From Paraflavitalea sp. CAU 1676 (GTDB lineage: Bacteria > Bacteroidota > Bacteroidia > Chitinophagales > Chitinophagaceae): DNA of 64,000 bases. The translations under genes and the position numbers were made by a program. The stretch is from assembly GCF_029223285.1 (NCBI RefSeq), contig NZ_JARHUJ010000002.1, forward strand, positions 806,001 to 870,000, written 5' to 3'. The notes under the pieces were generated by a model, which was not told the DNA's origin, did not search any database, and saw only the letters and a program-made list of their open reading frames with translations. Positions 7,425-16,711 of the stretch are shown piece after piece (position 1 is the stretch's first letter; each line of letters begins with the position of its first letter).

Positions 7425-8906
7425 ATGAAGATCTTCGTACTCTCGTTGAGCCTCCTCCTTGGCGCTTATGCGTCTGCGCAGCAAAGACCCACCGGCATGA
7501 TCTTCGATCCGCCGAGCCTGCGTACCATTCCCTATAAAGCCAAACTCACTACCGACAGTTACCAGGCGATGCCGGCCTCGGCTTCGCTCGAAAAATATTG
7601 CCCCACACCGGGCGACCAGGGTCAATATGGTACCTGTGTAGCCTTCGCCACGGCCTACCACCTCCGGACTATTCTGTATAATAAACTGCAAAGCGAAATG
7701 GCCCATGGCAGCATGGCCAATATCAATACCAATGCCGCCATCTTTTCGCCGACGTTCGTGTATGAACAGATCAAGAACCAAAGCGATAACAATTGCCAGG
7801 AGGGCGCCAATCCCGTCGATGCGTTTATCCTCATGAAGAAATTCGGTGCGGCCAAAATATCCACTGTGCCTTACAGTTGCGGTGCTTCCATTCGCCCCAA
7901 TGCCAAACAGGAAGGCCTTAACTTTCGGATCACCGATTACCAGATCCTTTATTCCGTGGATGAAACGGACGCCGACCTCAAAATAAAAGCGACTAAAAAA
8001 GCAATCTCAGAAGGCTATCCCTGCGCATTGGGTTTCATCGTGCCTGAAAGTTTCTATAACCCCCGCGGGCCTGTATGGCGCGAAGCCAGTACCGATAACG
8101 GACCTACCGGTCAACACGGCCGCCATGCCATGTGCGTGGTGGGGTATGATGACAACAAATATGGTGGCGCCTTCCGGGTGCTCAATTCCTGGGGCACCAA
8201 CTGGGCCGATAAAGGCTTTGTATGGATTCCCTATGCAGCATTTGCCCGCTACTCGATGATGGTGATCCAGGCTTATGGCCCTGCGGCCCCCAAGCCCCAA
8301 CCAGGCCCTGCTAAACCCGACGTGCCTGTGCTCGATGTTTTGCTGAAAGGCAGGGTGGCTTTCCAAATGAATACCGGAGAAACCATGAGCGCTGTGAAAG
8401 TCGCCGGCAGCAGCCTTGATGCCGGCAATAAAAGCACGACCGGGGAGGAACTGGTTGCCTATAAGATGGACAAGGCCTATGCCAGCGGCACCCGCTTCCG
8501 GTTTATGATCACGACCAGCACCGAGTGCTTTCTATATGCATTTGCGACCGACCTCAGCGGGAAAGTGAATAAAATCCTGCCGTTTGCCGATAATATGTCG
8601 CCCCATATCGGCAGCAACAGCACGGTTGCCTTCCCCTCTGAAACCAAAGTGGTAAAGATGGATGAAAACCCGGGCACCGATTATTTACTGATCCTGTACG
8701 CGCAGCAAAGGCTGAATGCTGATGAGTTGCTGAGTACCCTGAACAGCCTTTCCGGTGGGCTTACCCAAAAGATCAAAAAGGCCCTGGGCGATCAACTCAT
8801 ATCGCCGGCCAGCATCAACTATCACCCCAACGATATTGGCTTTGATTTGAAAAAGGGCCACCAGGGTACCGTAGTGCCGCTCATGGTCGAAATCAAACAC
8901 CAGTAA
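7425..8906 (+). CDS. Exported papain-like (C1) cysteine protease with C-terminal DUF4384-like domain
   Basis: 493 residues from the ATG at 7425, chosen because a signal peptide (MKIFVLSLSLLLGAYASAQ) follows it; an in-frame TTG at 7389 is unlikely. Residues 40-285 form a C1 peptidase core: GQYGTCVAFATAY with the catalytic Cys71, GRHAMCVVGYDD with His234, and LNSWGTNWADKGF with Asn254. There is no long propeptide. After a Pro-rich linker, residues 320-490 resemble DUF4384 beta domains (FRFMITTSTECFLYAF, then YLLILYAQQ). These are often joined to secreted or surface proteases and kinases. The WD40-caspase gene follows 42 bases later, so two cysteine proteases are probably co-expressed and exported. 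Confidence 0.85.
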   Translation: MKIFVLSLSLLLGAYASAQQRPTGMIFDPPSLRTIPYKAKLTTDSYQAMPASASLEKYCPTPGDQGQYGTCVAFATAYHLRTILYNKLQSEMAHGSMANINTNAAIFSPTFVYEQIKNQSDNNCQEGANPVDAFILMKKFGAAKISTVPYSCGASIRPNAKQEGLNFRITDYQILYSVDETDADLKIKATKKAISEGYPCALGFIVPESFYNPRGPVWREASTDNGPTGQHGRHAMCVVGYDDNKYGGAFRVLNSWGTNWADKGFVWIPYAAFARYSMMVIQAYGPAAPKPQPGPAKPDVPVLDVLLKGRVAFQMNTGETMSAVKVAGSSLDAGNKSTTGEELVAYKMDKAYASGTRFRFMITTSTECFLYAFATDLSGKVNKILPFADNMSPHIGSNSTVAFPSETKVVKMDENPGTDYLLILYAQQRLNADELLSTLNSLSGGLTQKIKKALGDQLISPASINYHPNDIGFDLKKGHQGTVVPLMVEIKHQ

Positions 8907-8948
8907 TTATTTATCACGTACACTTTAGCTACCCCTATACATCACGCT

Positions 8949-11900
8949 ATGTTGAAAGCTTACAGATACCTCGCCGTATACCTGACACTGATAGCCCTCT
9001 ACCCGGTCAATAAGGTGCAGGCCCAGGATGCCAGTCTTTTTACCAAGGATGGGCATTTATTTAATGTCTATACCATGTCTATTTCGCCTGATGGAAAGAT
9101 ACTGGCCACGGTGGACATGGCGAACTACTGCGTGCTGTGGGATATTACTACCGGCAAGCAATTTCAAACCATTACCAATATAAGAGCCGCATCCTTTGCC
9201 GGGAGTAATGAATCAATGTGTGTGGTGACGAAAGACGGTGATGTAAACATCATCAGCCTCACCGGCAAAGTGATCAAACAGGTTTCGCAAAAGAAGATCA
9301 GCTTCAAATACCGTCGCTATTGCAATCTTTACCCGGAAGACGGGATCCATATTGAAGGCGCCGACGTCTTCGATATCAACAAAGGGCGTTTGCTAACCCT
9401 GGACGTACAGTTTGAGCAGGAACCGGTGTATTCGCCTGCTACCAAACAAATAGCCCTTAGCAGTTATTTTGGCGACTCGATCGTACTATTTGACCTCAAG
9501 AGCCGTAACAAGGTTTATACCATTAAGCCGGAATCCAAAAAGTTTGGAACAACCCAGCTGAGTTTCTCTGCAGACGGAAAGCTGTTGGTGGTCACTTCCA
9601 GCGATGAAGTGAAGGTATTGGATATGAACAGCAAAAAATTCATCCGTTCTTTTCAATGCCCCACGAATACTTCTTTTGTGCGGTCATCAGCGATATCTCC
9701 GGATGGTGGAACGGTGGTGTCCTGGACGCGTTCGAAAGATAATTATCGCGAAAAAGTGTCATTGATCAATATAAGAACGGGGAATACGATCTGGACAAAA
9801 GAATATGCAGGGCAGCAATATAAGGCCGATAAATGCTTTACACGATTTTCCGATGATGGCCAAAAGCTCCTGCTGGGAACCTATGAAACGATGTATGCCC
9901 TCAATACAACAAATGGCAGCGAGATCTCCCAATTTGTTTCTTACAGGGCCAACAGCTTTTATGGAAACTATCCGTCAAAGAACAGCTCCATCATGACCGG
10001 CCTCATGCACAGCGATTCAGCCTGGGTTTTTCGCTGGAACCTGGTAACCGGACAATTGGAAAATATGACCGGTATTGCTTATGGTAAATCATTTTTTCAT
10101 AAAGGATTGGTGGAGCCCTTACCTGACAGACGGAAGATACTGGCGGTAACGGGTGACAAACTGGTGGAAGTGGATACTGCCGGCAAGCTGCTTTTTACCT
10201 ATCCGGCCTCCCCAGGTTTAAAAAGCATCACTGGTATTGATGTTTCTTACAACGGTCAATTCGTGTTGCGTAAGAACTATAGTGAAGGCGGGCCCTCTCT
10301 GGAAGTGTTTGATTGCTCCACGCATAAAAAGGTCATGACCAGAACTGGTAGGGTTGGATCGGCCGTATTCGCCCATACGCAAAACGTCATCGCCTTACTG
10401 GAAGGCGCTAACCAGGAGTTCGTCAGGCTTTATGAACTGCCATCCGGTAAATTACTGCAACAAACGAAAGTGCAGGCTGAGGCCCACAACCTGCTATATG
10501 CTCCCAACGATGTTTACCTGACGCTTTTCACATCGGGAGCCTCTTCCCTGAGCCCCAATGATGACAAAGCTACCGTCATCGATGTAAAAAAGAATACTGT
10601 CACCCACTACGATCACCCCAAGGCCCCGAACAATGAATGGGCGCTTAGTCGCGTAGATTTCAGCCCCGATGCACGCTACCTCATCTTTAAGGAAGACGGT
10701 GATCTGGTCTATTTGGACCTGCAACAAAAAAAGTTTGCAAAAACGGTCGCGCTCTCCAAGATCCCGGGTGCCAGTTTCTTTGATATATCCTTTTCCAATG
10801 ACGGCAAACTGGCTTTCCTGGGGGGGAGACATGCTACCATTACCGTTGTAGACCTGGAAACACCAAAGATCGTGGCAAGAATGTATCCCGACATCTACCG
10901 AAAAGACTGGGCCGTGGTAACCCCCGATGGGCGCTTCGACGGCAATACCGGAGCGCTCGAAGGCATGTATCATGCAAAGGGCAATGCGATTGTGCCGCTA
11001 TCGGCCATGTACGAAAAATTCTACACGCCACGGCTGTTGGCGAGGCTGCTGGCCGGTGAAACCTTCGAACCGGTGAATGTGGATGTGAACGACCTCAAAA
11101 AAACACCCCAGCTTACGATGGAGTTCAAAGAGAACAGCCGGAACCTGGTGGTAGAAGATGATATCAAAACGATCAGCTCCAAATCGGCCAGTGCCACCAT
11201 TACCGTTAACGCCTCCTGCCCGCAGGATGCCGTGACTGAAATAAGGCTTTATCAAAATGGTAAACTGATCGAAACTACCCGTAACCTGGAAGTAGATGAC
11301 GACAATATCGCCAACAAAAAACTTACCCGCAGTTTCCAGATAAACCTGCTGCCTGGCAGCAACCGGTTCCGCGCCATTGCTTTCAACAGTCAGCGTACGG
11401 AAAGTAAGCCACTTGAACTCATGGTGCAGTATGCCCAGGAGAAAACGGGCCCAGCCTCCCCAACAACGGCTGCCCAATTGCATATCGTAGTAGTAGGCAT
11501 CAACATTTATAAGAACTCCCGGTATAACCTCAACTACGCTCAGGCCGATGCGGCCGCCTTTAAAACAGCGCTCGAAGCCGGTAGCGCCGGTATTTTTGCG
11601 AAGGTCAACACACACTATATCAAAGATGCCGACGCCAGTAAAGCCGGCATTGCCAGTGCACTGGAAAAGGTAAAGCAGGCTGCCCAACCGCAGGACCTCT
11701 TTGTGTTTTACTATGCCGGTCATGGCGTGGTGAACGATCAAAAAGAATTCTACCTGGTGCCTAGTGATGTAACACAATTGTATGGTAATGATAACGCGCT
11801 TGCCCAAAACGGTTTGAGCGCCGCCGTCTTGCAGAAATTCTCCAAAGAGATCAAGGCACAGAAACAACTGTTCATCCTCGATGCCTGCCAATCGGCCGGT

Positions 11901-12233
11901 GCGCTGGATAATATTGTGGCGGCGAGGGGAGCGGCGGAAGAAAAAGCGATCGCTCAGCTGGCGCGGTCTACCGGCACGCACTGGCTCACTGCCTCGGGCA
12001 GTACCCAATTTGCGGCGGAGTTTGCCCAACTGGGTCATGGCTCCTTTACCTATTGTTTGCTGGAAGCCCTGACAGGTAAAGCAGACAATGGCGACAAAAA
12101 GATTACCGTGAAGGAGTTGGATGCTTATCTGCAGACGCGCGTACCGGAAATTACCCAGCAATACAAAGGAGCCGCTCAATACCCGGCCAGCTTTGGTTAT
12201 GGTAATGATTTCCCGCTGCTGATCGTGAAATAA
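8949..12233 (+). CDS. Exported WD40 repeat protein with C-terminal caspase domain
   Basis: 1094 residues with a signal peptide ending at QAQ (about 26). Residues 40-700 are a long series of WD40-like blades, recognised by repeats such as MSISPDGKILATVDMA, LSFSADGKLLVVTSSD and ISFSNDGKLAFLGGRH, enough for two propellers. A beta-rich linker at about 750-830 follows. Residues 840-1090 are a caspase/C14 domain: LHIVVVGINIY, YAGHG with His925, and DACQSAG with Cys980. Both halves of the catalytic dyad are present. Prokaryotic caspases of this kind cleave after basic or other residues in regulated proteolysis. Here the signal peptide puts it in the periplasm or outside. It lies in one transcript with a papain-like protease and a small protein. 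Confidence 0.88.
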   Translation: MLKAYRYLAVYLTLIALYPVNKVQAQDASLFTKDGHLFNVYTMSISPDGKILATVDMANYCVLWDITTGKQFQTITNIRAASFAGSNESMCVVTKDGDVNIISLTGKVIKQVSQKKISFKYRRYCNLYPEDGIHIEGADVFDINKGRLLTLDVQFEQEPVYSPATKQIALSSYFGDSIVLFDLKSRNKVYTIKPESKKFGTTQLSFSADGKLLVVTSSDEVKVLDMNSKKFIRSFQCPTNTSFVRSSAISPDGGTVVSWTRSKDNYREKVSLINIRTGNTIWTKEYAGQQYKADKCFTRFSDDGQKLLLGTYETMYALNTTNGSEISQFVSYRANSFYGNYPSKNSSIMTGLMHSDSAWVFRWNLVTGQLENMTGIAYGKSFFHKGLVEPLPDRRKILAVTGDKLVEVDTAGKLLFTYPASPGLKSITGIDVSYNGQFVLRKNYSEGGPSLEVFDCSTHKKVMTRTGRVGSAVFAHTQNVIALLEGANQEFVRLYELPSGKLLQQTKVQAEAHNLLYAPNDVYLTLFTSGASSLSPNDDKATVIDVKKNTVTHYDHPKAPNNEWALSRVDFSPDARYLIFKEDGDLVYLDLQQKKFAKTVALSKIPGASFFDISFSNDGKLAFLGGRHATITVVDLETPKIVARMYPDIYRKDWAVVTPDGRFDGNTGALEGMYHAKGNAIVPLSAMYEKFYTPRLLARLLAGETFEPVNVDVNDLKKTPQLTMEFKENSRNLVVEDDIKTISSKSASATITVNASCPQDAVTEIRLYQNGKLIETTRNLEVDDDNIANKKLTRSFQINLLPGSNRFRAIAFNSQRTESKPLELMVQYAQEKTGPASPTTAAQLHIVVVGINIYKNSRYNLNYAQADAAAFKTALEAGSAGIFAKVNTHYIKDADASKAGIASALEKVKQAAQPQDLFVFYYAGHGVVNDQKEFYLVPSDVTQLYGNDNALAQNGLSAAVLQKFSKEIKAQKQLFILDACQSAGALDNIVAARGAAEEKAIAQLARSTGTHWLTASGSTQFAAEFAQLGHGSFTYCLLEALTGKADNGDKKITVKELDAYLQTRVPEITQQYKGAAQYPASFGYGNDFPLLIVK

Positions 12234-12248
12234 AACAGTTCGAACAAG

Positions 12249-12560
12249 ATGAAATTAAAAGGCAGAGAAAAGTTCTTTTGGGAAAGGAACTTCAACATCA
12301 AGAGCCTGTCGGCCATTCCTTCTGCCATCAGTGGGATCACGGGGATCGATTCATCACACGATGATGAATTCTTTTATTACCTGAGCTCCCGCGTTCAGCA
12401 GGTTGGCAGCATCCACCTTAGGTGTACCGACCTCACGGTAACCCAACTCAAAAAGCTCCAACAGCTTTTCATTTCATCATCACTGAAAGGGGAGGAGTTG
12501 GATGCGATGGTCGGAAAACTGCAGCATCATTTTCCAGACTGTGCCATTACTGTTTTCTAA
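12249..12560 (+). CDS. Small LRR-like protein after the caspase gene
   Basis: 103 residues, 15 bases after the WD40-caspase gene, so likely in the same transcript. No signal peptide. The C-terminal half has the spacing of a leucine-rich motif (IHLRCTDLTVTQLKKLQQLF, and near the end a PDCAITVF strand). This resembles degenerate leucine-rich repeats that end in LPNC-type strands. Function unknown; position suggests a regulator or partner of the protease pair, but localisation would differ from the exported caspase. Its 3' end nearly meets that of the convergent propeller gene. Confidence 0.55.
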   Translation: MKLKGREKFFWERNFNIKSLSAIPSAISGITGIDSSHDDEFFYYLSSRVQQVGSIHLRCTDLTVTQLKKLQQLFISSSLKGEELDAMVGKLQHHFPDCAITVF

Positions 12561-12575
12561 ATCGTCGCATTGACA

Positions 12576-13619
12576 TTAGTCCATTTGCAAACCATACAAT
12601 AGACCATCTTTCCCGGAGATAACCCAAAGGCGGCTGCCCTCCAGGATGGCCTGGTGCGGTTGCCAGGCAGACAGGTCAATGCGCTTTACCAGCTTCTTAT
12701 CCTTTAGGTGGTAAACGAGCAGTTGGTGGTTATAGAGGATCGATACCTGGTCGTCGGTAACTGATAAAAGCTGAAGCGGCAGGTCGCGGTCGTACTCCAA
12801 ATCATCCGACAAGGTCGCGAGCTCTACCGACATTTTCTCCCGGAGCTTATTACCTAACGCATACAGAAAACCTTCCTGCAGGATGAATGTTTGATGCGCG
12901 GTGGTGCTTATCGCTGTGGGTCCGGCTTCGGTCAACCTCATTTTCTCCGCCCGCTTCCCTTTGATCTCTTCCCGGTCGTGCGTAAGCGCGATGAACCGTT
13001 TTACGCAGGGTAATTCGGACGGGAAGGCGTCGGCATTGGCCCCACAACCGGCGCTCACAAAAGCTCCGTCGTACCTGAACTCGATCCACTGGTCGGCTTC
13101 GGCATTCACCACCATTTTCTGCGGCCAATAATAAGGCGCTTTGGAAGAGCCATGCGCAATGAAACGTTTCCATACGACGGTATCTGCTTTCAGGTCATAA
13201 GCGATGATACTTCCTCCATCCTGTATACCGGTAAAATACAGGATGCCGTTCCTTACTACAGGCTGTGTTTCGATCGTTTTGGCGTCCAATTTCCTGAGCT
13301 CATTGCCGGTCGCAGGATCCAGCTTAACGACCTGCTCCCGGGCCCAGGCCCAGATATAGCCGCCCGCAAAAAATGGGGCTGTATTGGACTTCCTGTCGAG
13401 CGGGCGCGTCCATACCATATGGCCTTTCGTTTTGTCGTAGGCATATAGTTGATAATCGGGCGCATTAAAGATCACCAGGCTGTCGCCGATGTTCACCGAG
13501 GCATAAAATGCCTGCAGTTGTGCAGCAGTATATTGTTGGGAAGATGTAAAGAATACCGTTTGAGCACTGGCTGTTATGGCCAGTAGGGTAGTGATTATTA
13601 ATAAAGCAGGGCGTTTCAT
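12576..13619 (-). CDS. Secreted PQQ-like beta-propeller protein
   Basis: 347 residues with a signal peptide (MKRPALLIITTLLAITASAQ). Repeats of the kind YQLYAYDKTKGHMVWTRPL, VVKLDPATGNELRKLDA and IIAYDLKADTVVWKRF are PQQ/BamB-type propeller blades. The last blade is LWVISGKDGLLYGLQ. No PQQ-binding or catalytic residues are evident, so it is probably a binding or scaffold propeller in the periplasm. It is a single gene convergent with the caspase transcript. Confidence 0.72.
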   Translation of the reverse strand: MKRPALLIITTLLAITASAQTVFFTSSQQYTAAQLQAFYASVNIGDSLVIFNAPDYQLYAYDKTKGHMVWTRPLDRKSNTAPFFAGGYIWAWAREQVVKLDPATGNELRKLDAKTIETQPVVRNGILYFTGIQDGGSIIAYDLKADTVVWKRFIAHGSSKAPYYWPQKMVVNAEADQWIEFRYDGAFVSAGCGANADAFPSELPCVKRFIALTHDREEIKGKRAEKMRLTEAGPTAISTTAHQTFILQEGFLYALGNKLREKMSVELATLSDDLEYDRDLPLQLLSVTDDQVSILYNHQLLVYHLKDKKLVKRIDLSAWQPHQAILEGSRLWVISGKDGLLYGLQMD

Positions 13620-13824
13620 AAAGTAGTAGGGTAATTGTGTTGCATGATAGGTATCTTTTCCCGTACCTGCAACTTATTCCTTGCACGGCCGGCAGGCATG
13701 CAGCAGCCCCTGCAGCTGCCACCGGCTCATTCGTTTTAACCATCTGCGCATTCGGCTCCGGTATACCTGCTATTTTCTGTAGACTCGTACCCGGTTTATT
13801 TTCTACTCCTTAAAACCATCCATC

Positions 13825-14298
13825 ATGAAATCGTTTACCAATCTAGTTTGTGTGGCACTATTGCTATCAGTATTGCCAGCTGCCAGTCAGTCGCTTTCGC
13901 CCAAGGTGCAGGAGCAACTGGATGCCGCGGAAAAGGCCATGTTTGCCGCCACTTCTAATGGCGACTCTTCCGCTTTCCGGAAGTTATCCGGCCGGGATTA
14001 CTTTACCATTAATGCAAACGGTGTGTCCCAGACACTTGAAGAGGCGCTTCCCTATGTACCCCGGTTTAAAGGTTCAACCGTCCAGCTTAGCCAGCAGCAA
14101 CAAAGGATCTATGGCAACCTGGCCTTACGGACAGGTTTATTGAAGGCTTTTATTAATGGACAACTGGTAGCGGAGGCCCTTTACACGGCGGGCTGGGTTT
14201 TCCGTGACGACCGGTGGCAGTTCATTCATTGGCAGGGTACACCGACCGGTATATTGCTGGAAGGGAAGGGGCTAAGGGAGCCGCCGAAGAATGAATGA
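13825..14298 (+). CDS. Secreted SnoaL-like/DUF4440 protein
   Basis: 157 residues with a signal peptide (MKSFTNLVCVALLLSVLPAASQ). The mature part has the cone-shaped NTF2-like pattern of DUF4440. It contains a long first helix (VQEQLDAAEKAMFAATSNGD), the turn FRKLSGRDYFTINANG, and late strands ending in WRFIHWQGTPTG-like sequence (here WQFIHWQGTP). Family members bind or convert small molecules; no catalytic residue can be assigned. A single gene, preceded by about 200 bases with nothing notable. Confidence 0.7.
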   Translation: MKSFTNLVCVALLLSVLPAASQSLSPKVQEQLDAAEKAMFAATSNGDSSAFRKLSGRDYFTINANGVSQTLEEALPYVPRFKGSTVQLSQQQQRIYGNLALRTGLLKAFINGQLVAEALYTAGWVFRDDRWQFIHWQGTPTGILLEGKGLREPPKNE

Positions 14299-14308
14299 GT
14301 TCCTATAG

Positions 14309-14328
14309 CAGCCGGTGAAAGCCGGCTG
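14309..14328 (+). terminator. Hairpin after the SnoaL-like gene
   Basis: CAGCCGG, a six-base TGAAAG loop and CCGGCTG form a perfect seven-pair stem eleven bases after the stop codon. No T tract follows, so it may act weakly or only protect the transcript end. The remaining bases to 14457 show no clear promoter. Confidence 0.45.
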
Positions 14329-14457
14329 TGCTCCATTTGCTGTGCAGGGTTATACGCTTTCTATTCAATTCAGGTGTTTTTCACGTTTTTTGAATCGGGT
14401 CAACTCTTTACATTAGCTCTATTCCTTCGCGTAAACCCCGCGACCTAAACCCGTCTT

Positions 14458-15024
14458 ATGGAGCATGTAAAGTATGGTATTTTCGACCTGTTTGTATTTG
14501 TAATACCAGGCGCCTTCTTTCTCTTCTCAGGCTATTATATTGAGTCCTTCGACCTTTGGCATCCTGCCTCGATGCTCCGCCGGTCTTTTTTCTCCGAACC
14601 GATTCCCCTTTTTCAGGGTTTGATCCTGGTGGCTATCGCCTATGTTGCCGGCTTTATCCTGTCTGCCCTCGGCAACTTCGGGCTGAAAGGCTATGCGTTG
14701 ATCACCCGGCAAAAAACGGGGAAAGGGGAGGATAAGGCGAAAAAGTACGTTATGGTGCGTCATTTCTCCAAAGCGAACCTGAACTATATCGAAATGTGGA
14801 ATATGCTCAAGAACCTGTCGGCCACCCTGGCGGCTTCGGTCATACTACTGAGCATTTACTTTCTGCTAAAATTTGATTCTTTTACCTGGCTGCATTTCGC
14901 TACCGGCTTCCTGTTATTCCTCTTTCTGTTAAACAGGGCGTCGGTGTACCACCGATGGGCCATAGGCGATCTGAATGCCGCCGACCAAAACCTAACCGAG
15001 TTACGTAAGTCACCCCCACTATGA
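14458..15024 (+). CDS. Four-helix membrane protein, first gene of an unknown four-gene operon
   Basis: 188 residues. Hydrophobic helices lie at about 7-27 (with an IPG motif in FDLFVFVIPGAFFLFSG), 55-75, 120-138 and 142-160. A basic loop (ITRQKTGKGEDKAKKY) sits between the second and third. There is no signal peptide and no motif that I can tie to a known enzyme or channel family. Its stop codon overlaps the start of the next gene as ATGA (15021-15024). A membrane protein that starts a run of overlapping soluble-protein genes is a common layout in bacterial conflict systems, but that role here is inference. Confidence 0.75.
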   Translation: MEHVKYGIFDLFVFVIPGAFFLFSGYYIESFDLWHPASMLRRSFFSEPIPLFQGLILVAIAYVAGFILSALGNFGLKGYALITRQKTGKGEDKAKKYVMVRHFSKANLNYIEMWNMLKNLSATLAASVILLSIYFLLKFDSFTWLHFATGFLLFLFLLNRASVYHRWAIGDLNAADQNLTELRKSPPL

Positions 15025-15827
15025 AGCGCATATCTACGTTCAGCGAGCTCATACAGATCGTCAATGGTCAGGACTGCCTACTGCACAAGTTGCTGCCTTT
15101 AACGCATCTTCCCCGGCAATCGTCCCTATCGCAGATCAACTATACGAGGGTGCTGGAACCCAAAGAGGGCAGTTTACATTATGAAGATGAAAAACTGGTG
15201 TTCTTCTCGTATGGGAAAGCAGGCTTTATCCCCAAATCGAAAGCGAACCGGCGGAATGATATTTATCCCCCACTGGTGTTCGTGTTTGACCTGATGAAGA
15301 TCTGCGATCCGGACAATCAACCGATCAACCCGGTACGGCTGCTGCCTTTTGATTCCGGCGGCTTCAGCATGTACGAAATGGAGGATGGCTTTACCCCACA
15401 CCATTTTGAGATACCCAACCCTTCGGATGAGGACATCAAGAAACTCATGATCATTCTCTTCCAATCAAATGCCAACTATTTCGAGAACACTTTCGAATTT
15501 GAGAAACTGGTGGAAGAACACCTCTTAATTCCAGAGCTCAAGGAACTGCATATCCTCTATACCGACGCCGTTAAGAGAAATTCAGAGGTCGATACGCGGT
15601 GCAAGATCTTCGAGATCCATTTCAACAAGCACATTCCGCTCGACCCGCTTTGTATCTTTTATCCCAACAGCTATACAACCGCACCCAGCGGCAAAACGCA
15701 ATTGAAGATGCAGTACCCGGGTATTCCTACCCGGCCTTACATCAACCACAATGACCCTATTCAAAATATCAACAACATTAACAAAGCCCTCGCCAAATAT
15801 TTCGACAAACACTTAAAGGCCATATGA
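15021..15827 (+). CDS. Unknown soluble protein, second gene of the four-gene operon
   Basis: 268 residues, no signal peptide or membrane helix. It shows alternating strands and helices with a recognisable order: YEDEKLVFFSYGKAGF near 55-70, YPPLVFVFDL near 82-92, and VRLLPFDSGGFSMYE near 106-120. The pairing of an aromatic-SYG strand with a PFDSGGF strand resembles a family of uncharacterised proteins with F(F/S)YGxPxY and PFDSG motifs. I cannot name it, and an ADP-ribosyltransferase-like fold is only a guess. Starts on ATGA overlapping the membrane protein gene and ends on ATGA overlapping the third gene, which implies coupled translation. Confidence 0.72.
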   Translation: MKRISTFSELIQIVNGQDCLLHKLLPLTHLPRQSSLSQINYTRVLEPKEGSLHYEDEKLVFFSYGKAGFIPKSKANRRNDIYPPLVFVFDLMKICDPDNQPINPVRLLPFDSGGFSMYEMEDGFTPHHFEIPNPSDEDIKKLMIILFQSNANYFENTFEFEKLVEEHLLIPELKELHILYTDAVKRNSEVDTRCKIFEIHFNKHIPLDPLCIFYPNSYTTAPSGKTQLKMQYPGIPTRPYINHNDPIQNINNINKALAKYFDKHLKAI

Positions 15828-16711
15828 AATCTGTTTACGGATATATCAACCCCCCTTTTACGGTGAACGATTTTGTACCGATCGTGTACCGGGAAAACGA
15901 CGACTACTTTGTTGCCGAGATCAAGGATTTCAAAATTGCTGACTTTATCACTATCGATGAAACGGGTTTTGTGATCGAACCCATTACCTGGATAGAAAAT
16001 AAAGTGGACATAAACTCCCCTGCGCTGTTTGGCTTTCTGAACGACATGAACGTGCTGCGGGCAGATTGGCCCAATACCCTGTTCGACTTCTACATAAAAT
16101 CTTTACGCAGGGCAACCCACAATGTGTACACCAAACTTTCTATCGCAAACCTGCTGGACCTGGTGGGCCTTAAATACAAACTGATCGAAAAGATCAATGG
16201 GGGCTTCAGTATCCAGGAATACGACTACACCTATCCTTTCGTGGACGAAGCCCCGTTTGAACCCTATACCGACGATAAAAAGCAGGCGGTAGCGGAAACC
16301 ATTTATATGCTGAACCAGCTTGCCCACCAATACCACCTCCAGCTTACCTGGAATGACCTTATTTATATCTGGAAAGACCATGTATACGTAGGTGCATTTA
16401 AAATAGACAGCAAGCAGTTCAAACGCGATTTTCCCGAGGCCAAATCCATCCTGCTCGACTACTGCACGCCGCAATCGCTCACGGAGCAGCTCAAGACCAT
16501 CAAAGCCAACAAGGAAACTTTTATGGAATGGATACCCGCTGCCAAAACAGCTTTAGCCGATACCCATCACCATGAGGTGTTGAAGGACTACTACATCGAG
16601 AAACATTCCCCCGAGCGCGTATCGGAATACGGCCAGCGTCTCTCGGAGGTAGCACTAAAACATCTTACCAATCAATTCAATTCAATCCTAGCCTTTTGCA
16701 ATGCCGAATAA
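15824..16711 (+). CDS. Unknown soluble protein, third gene of the four-gene operon
   Basis: 295 residues without signal peptide or membrane helices. The N-terminal third is beta-rich (FTVNDFVPIVYRENDDYFVAEI) and could be a small barrel. The remainder is mainly helical with many aromatic residues (for example HQYHLQLTWNDLIYIWKDHVYV). No catalytic motif is recognised. Its start overlaps the stop of the second gene as ATGA (15824-15827), and its end overlaps the fourth gene by 11 bases, so the four proteins are probably made in matched amounts. Confidence 0.72.
   Translation: MKSVYGYINPPFTVNDFVPIVYRENDDYFVAEIKDFKIADFITIDETGFVIEPITWIENKVDINSPALFGFLNDMNVLRADWPNTLFDFYIKSLRRATHNVYTKLSIANLLDLVGLKYKLIEKINGGFSIQEYDYTYPFVDEAPFEPYTDDKKQAVAETIYMLNQLAHQYHLQLTWNDLIYIWKDHVYVGAFKIDSKQFKRDFPEAKSILLDYCTPQSLTEQLKTIKANKETFMEWIPAAKTALADTHHHEVLKDYYIEKHSPERVSEYGQRLSEVALKHLTNQFNSILAFCNAE

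Noticed and set aside
10998-12179. 393-residue minus-strand open frame opposite the caspase domain
   Set aside because: Shadow of the caspase gene, whose motifs and length are clear; composition is unlike a real protein.
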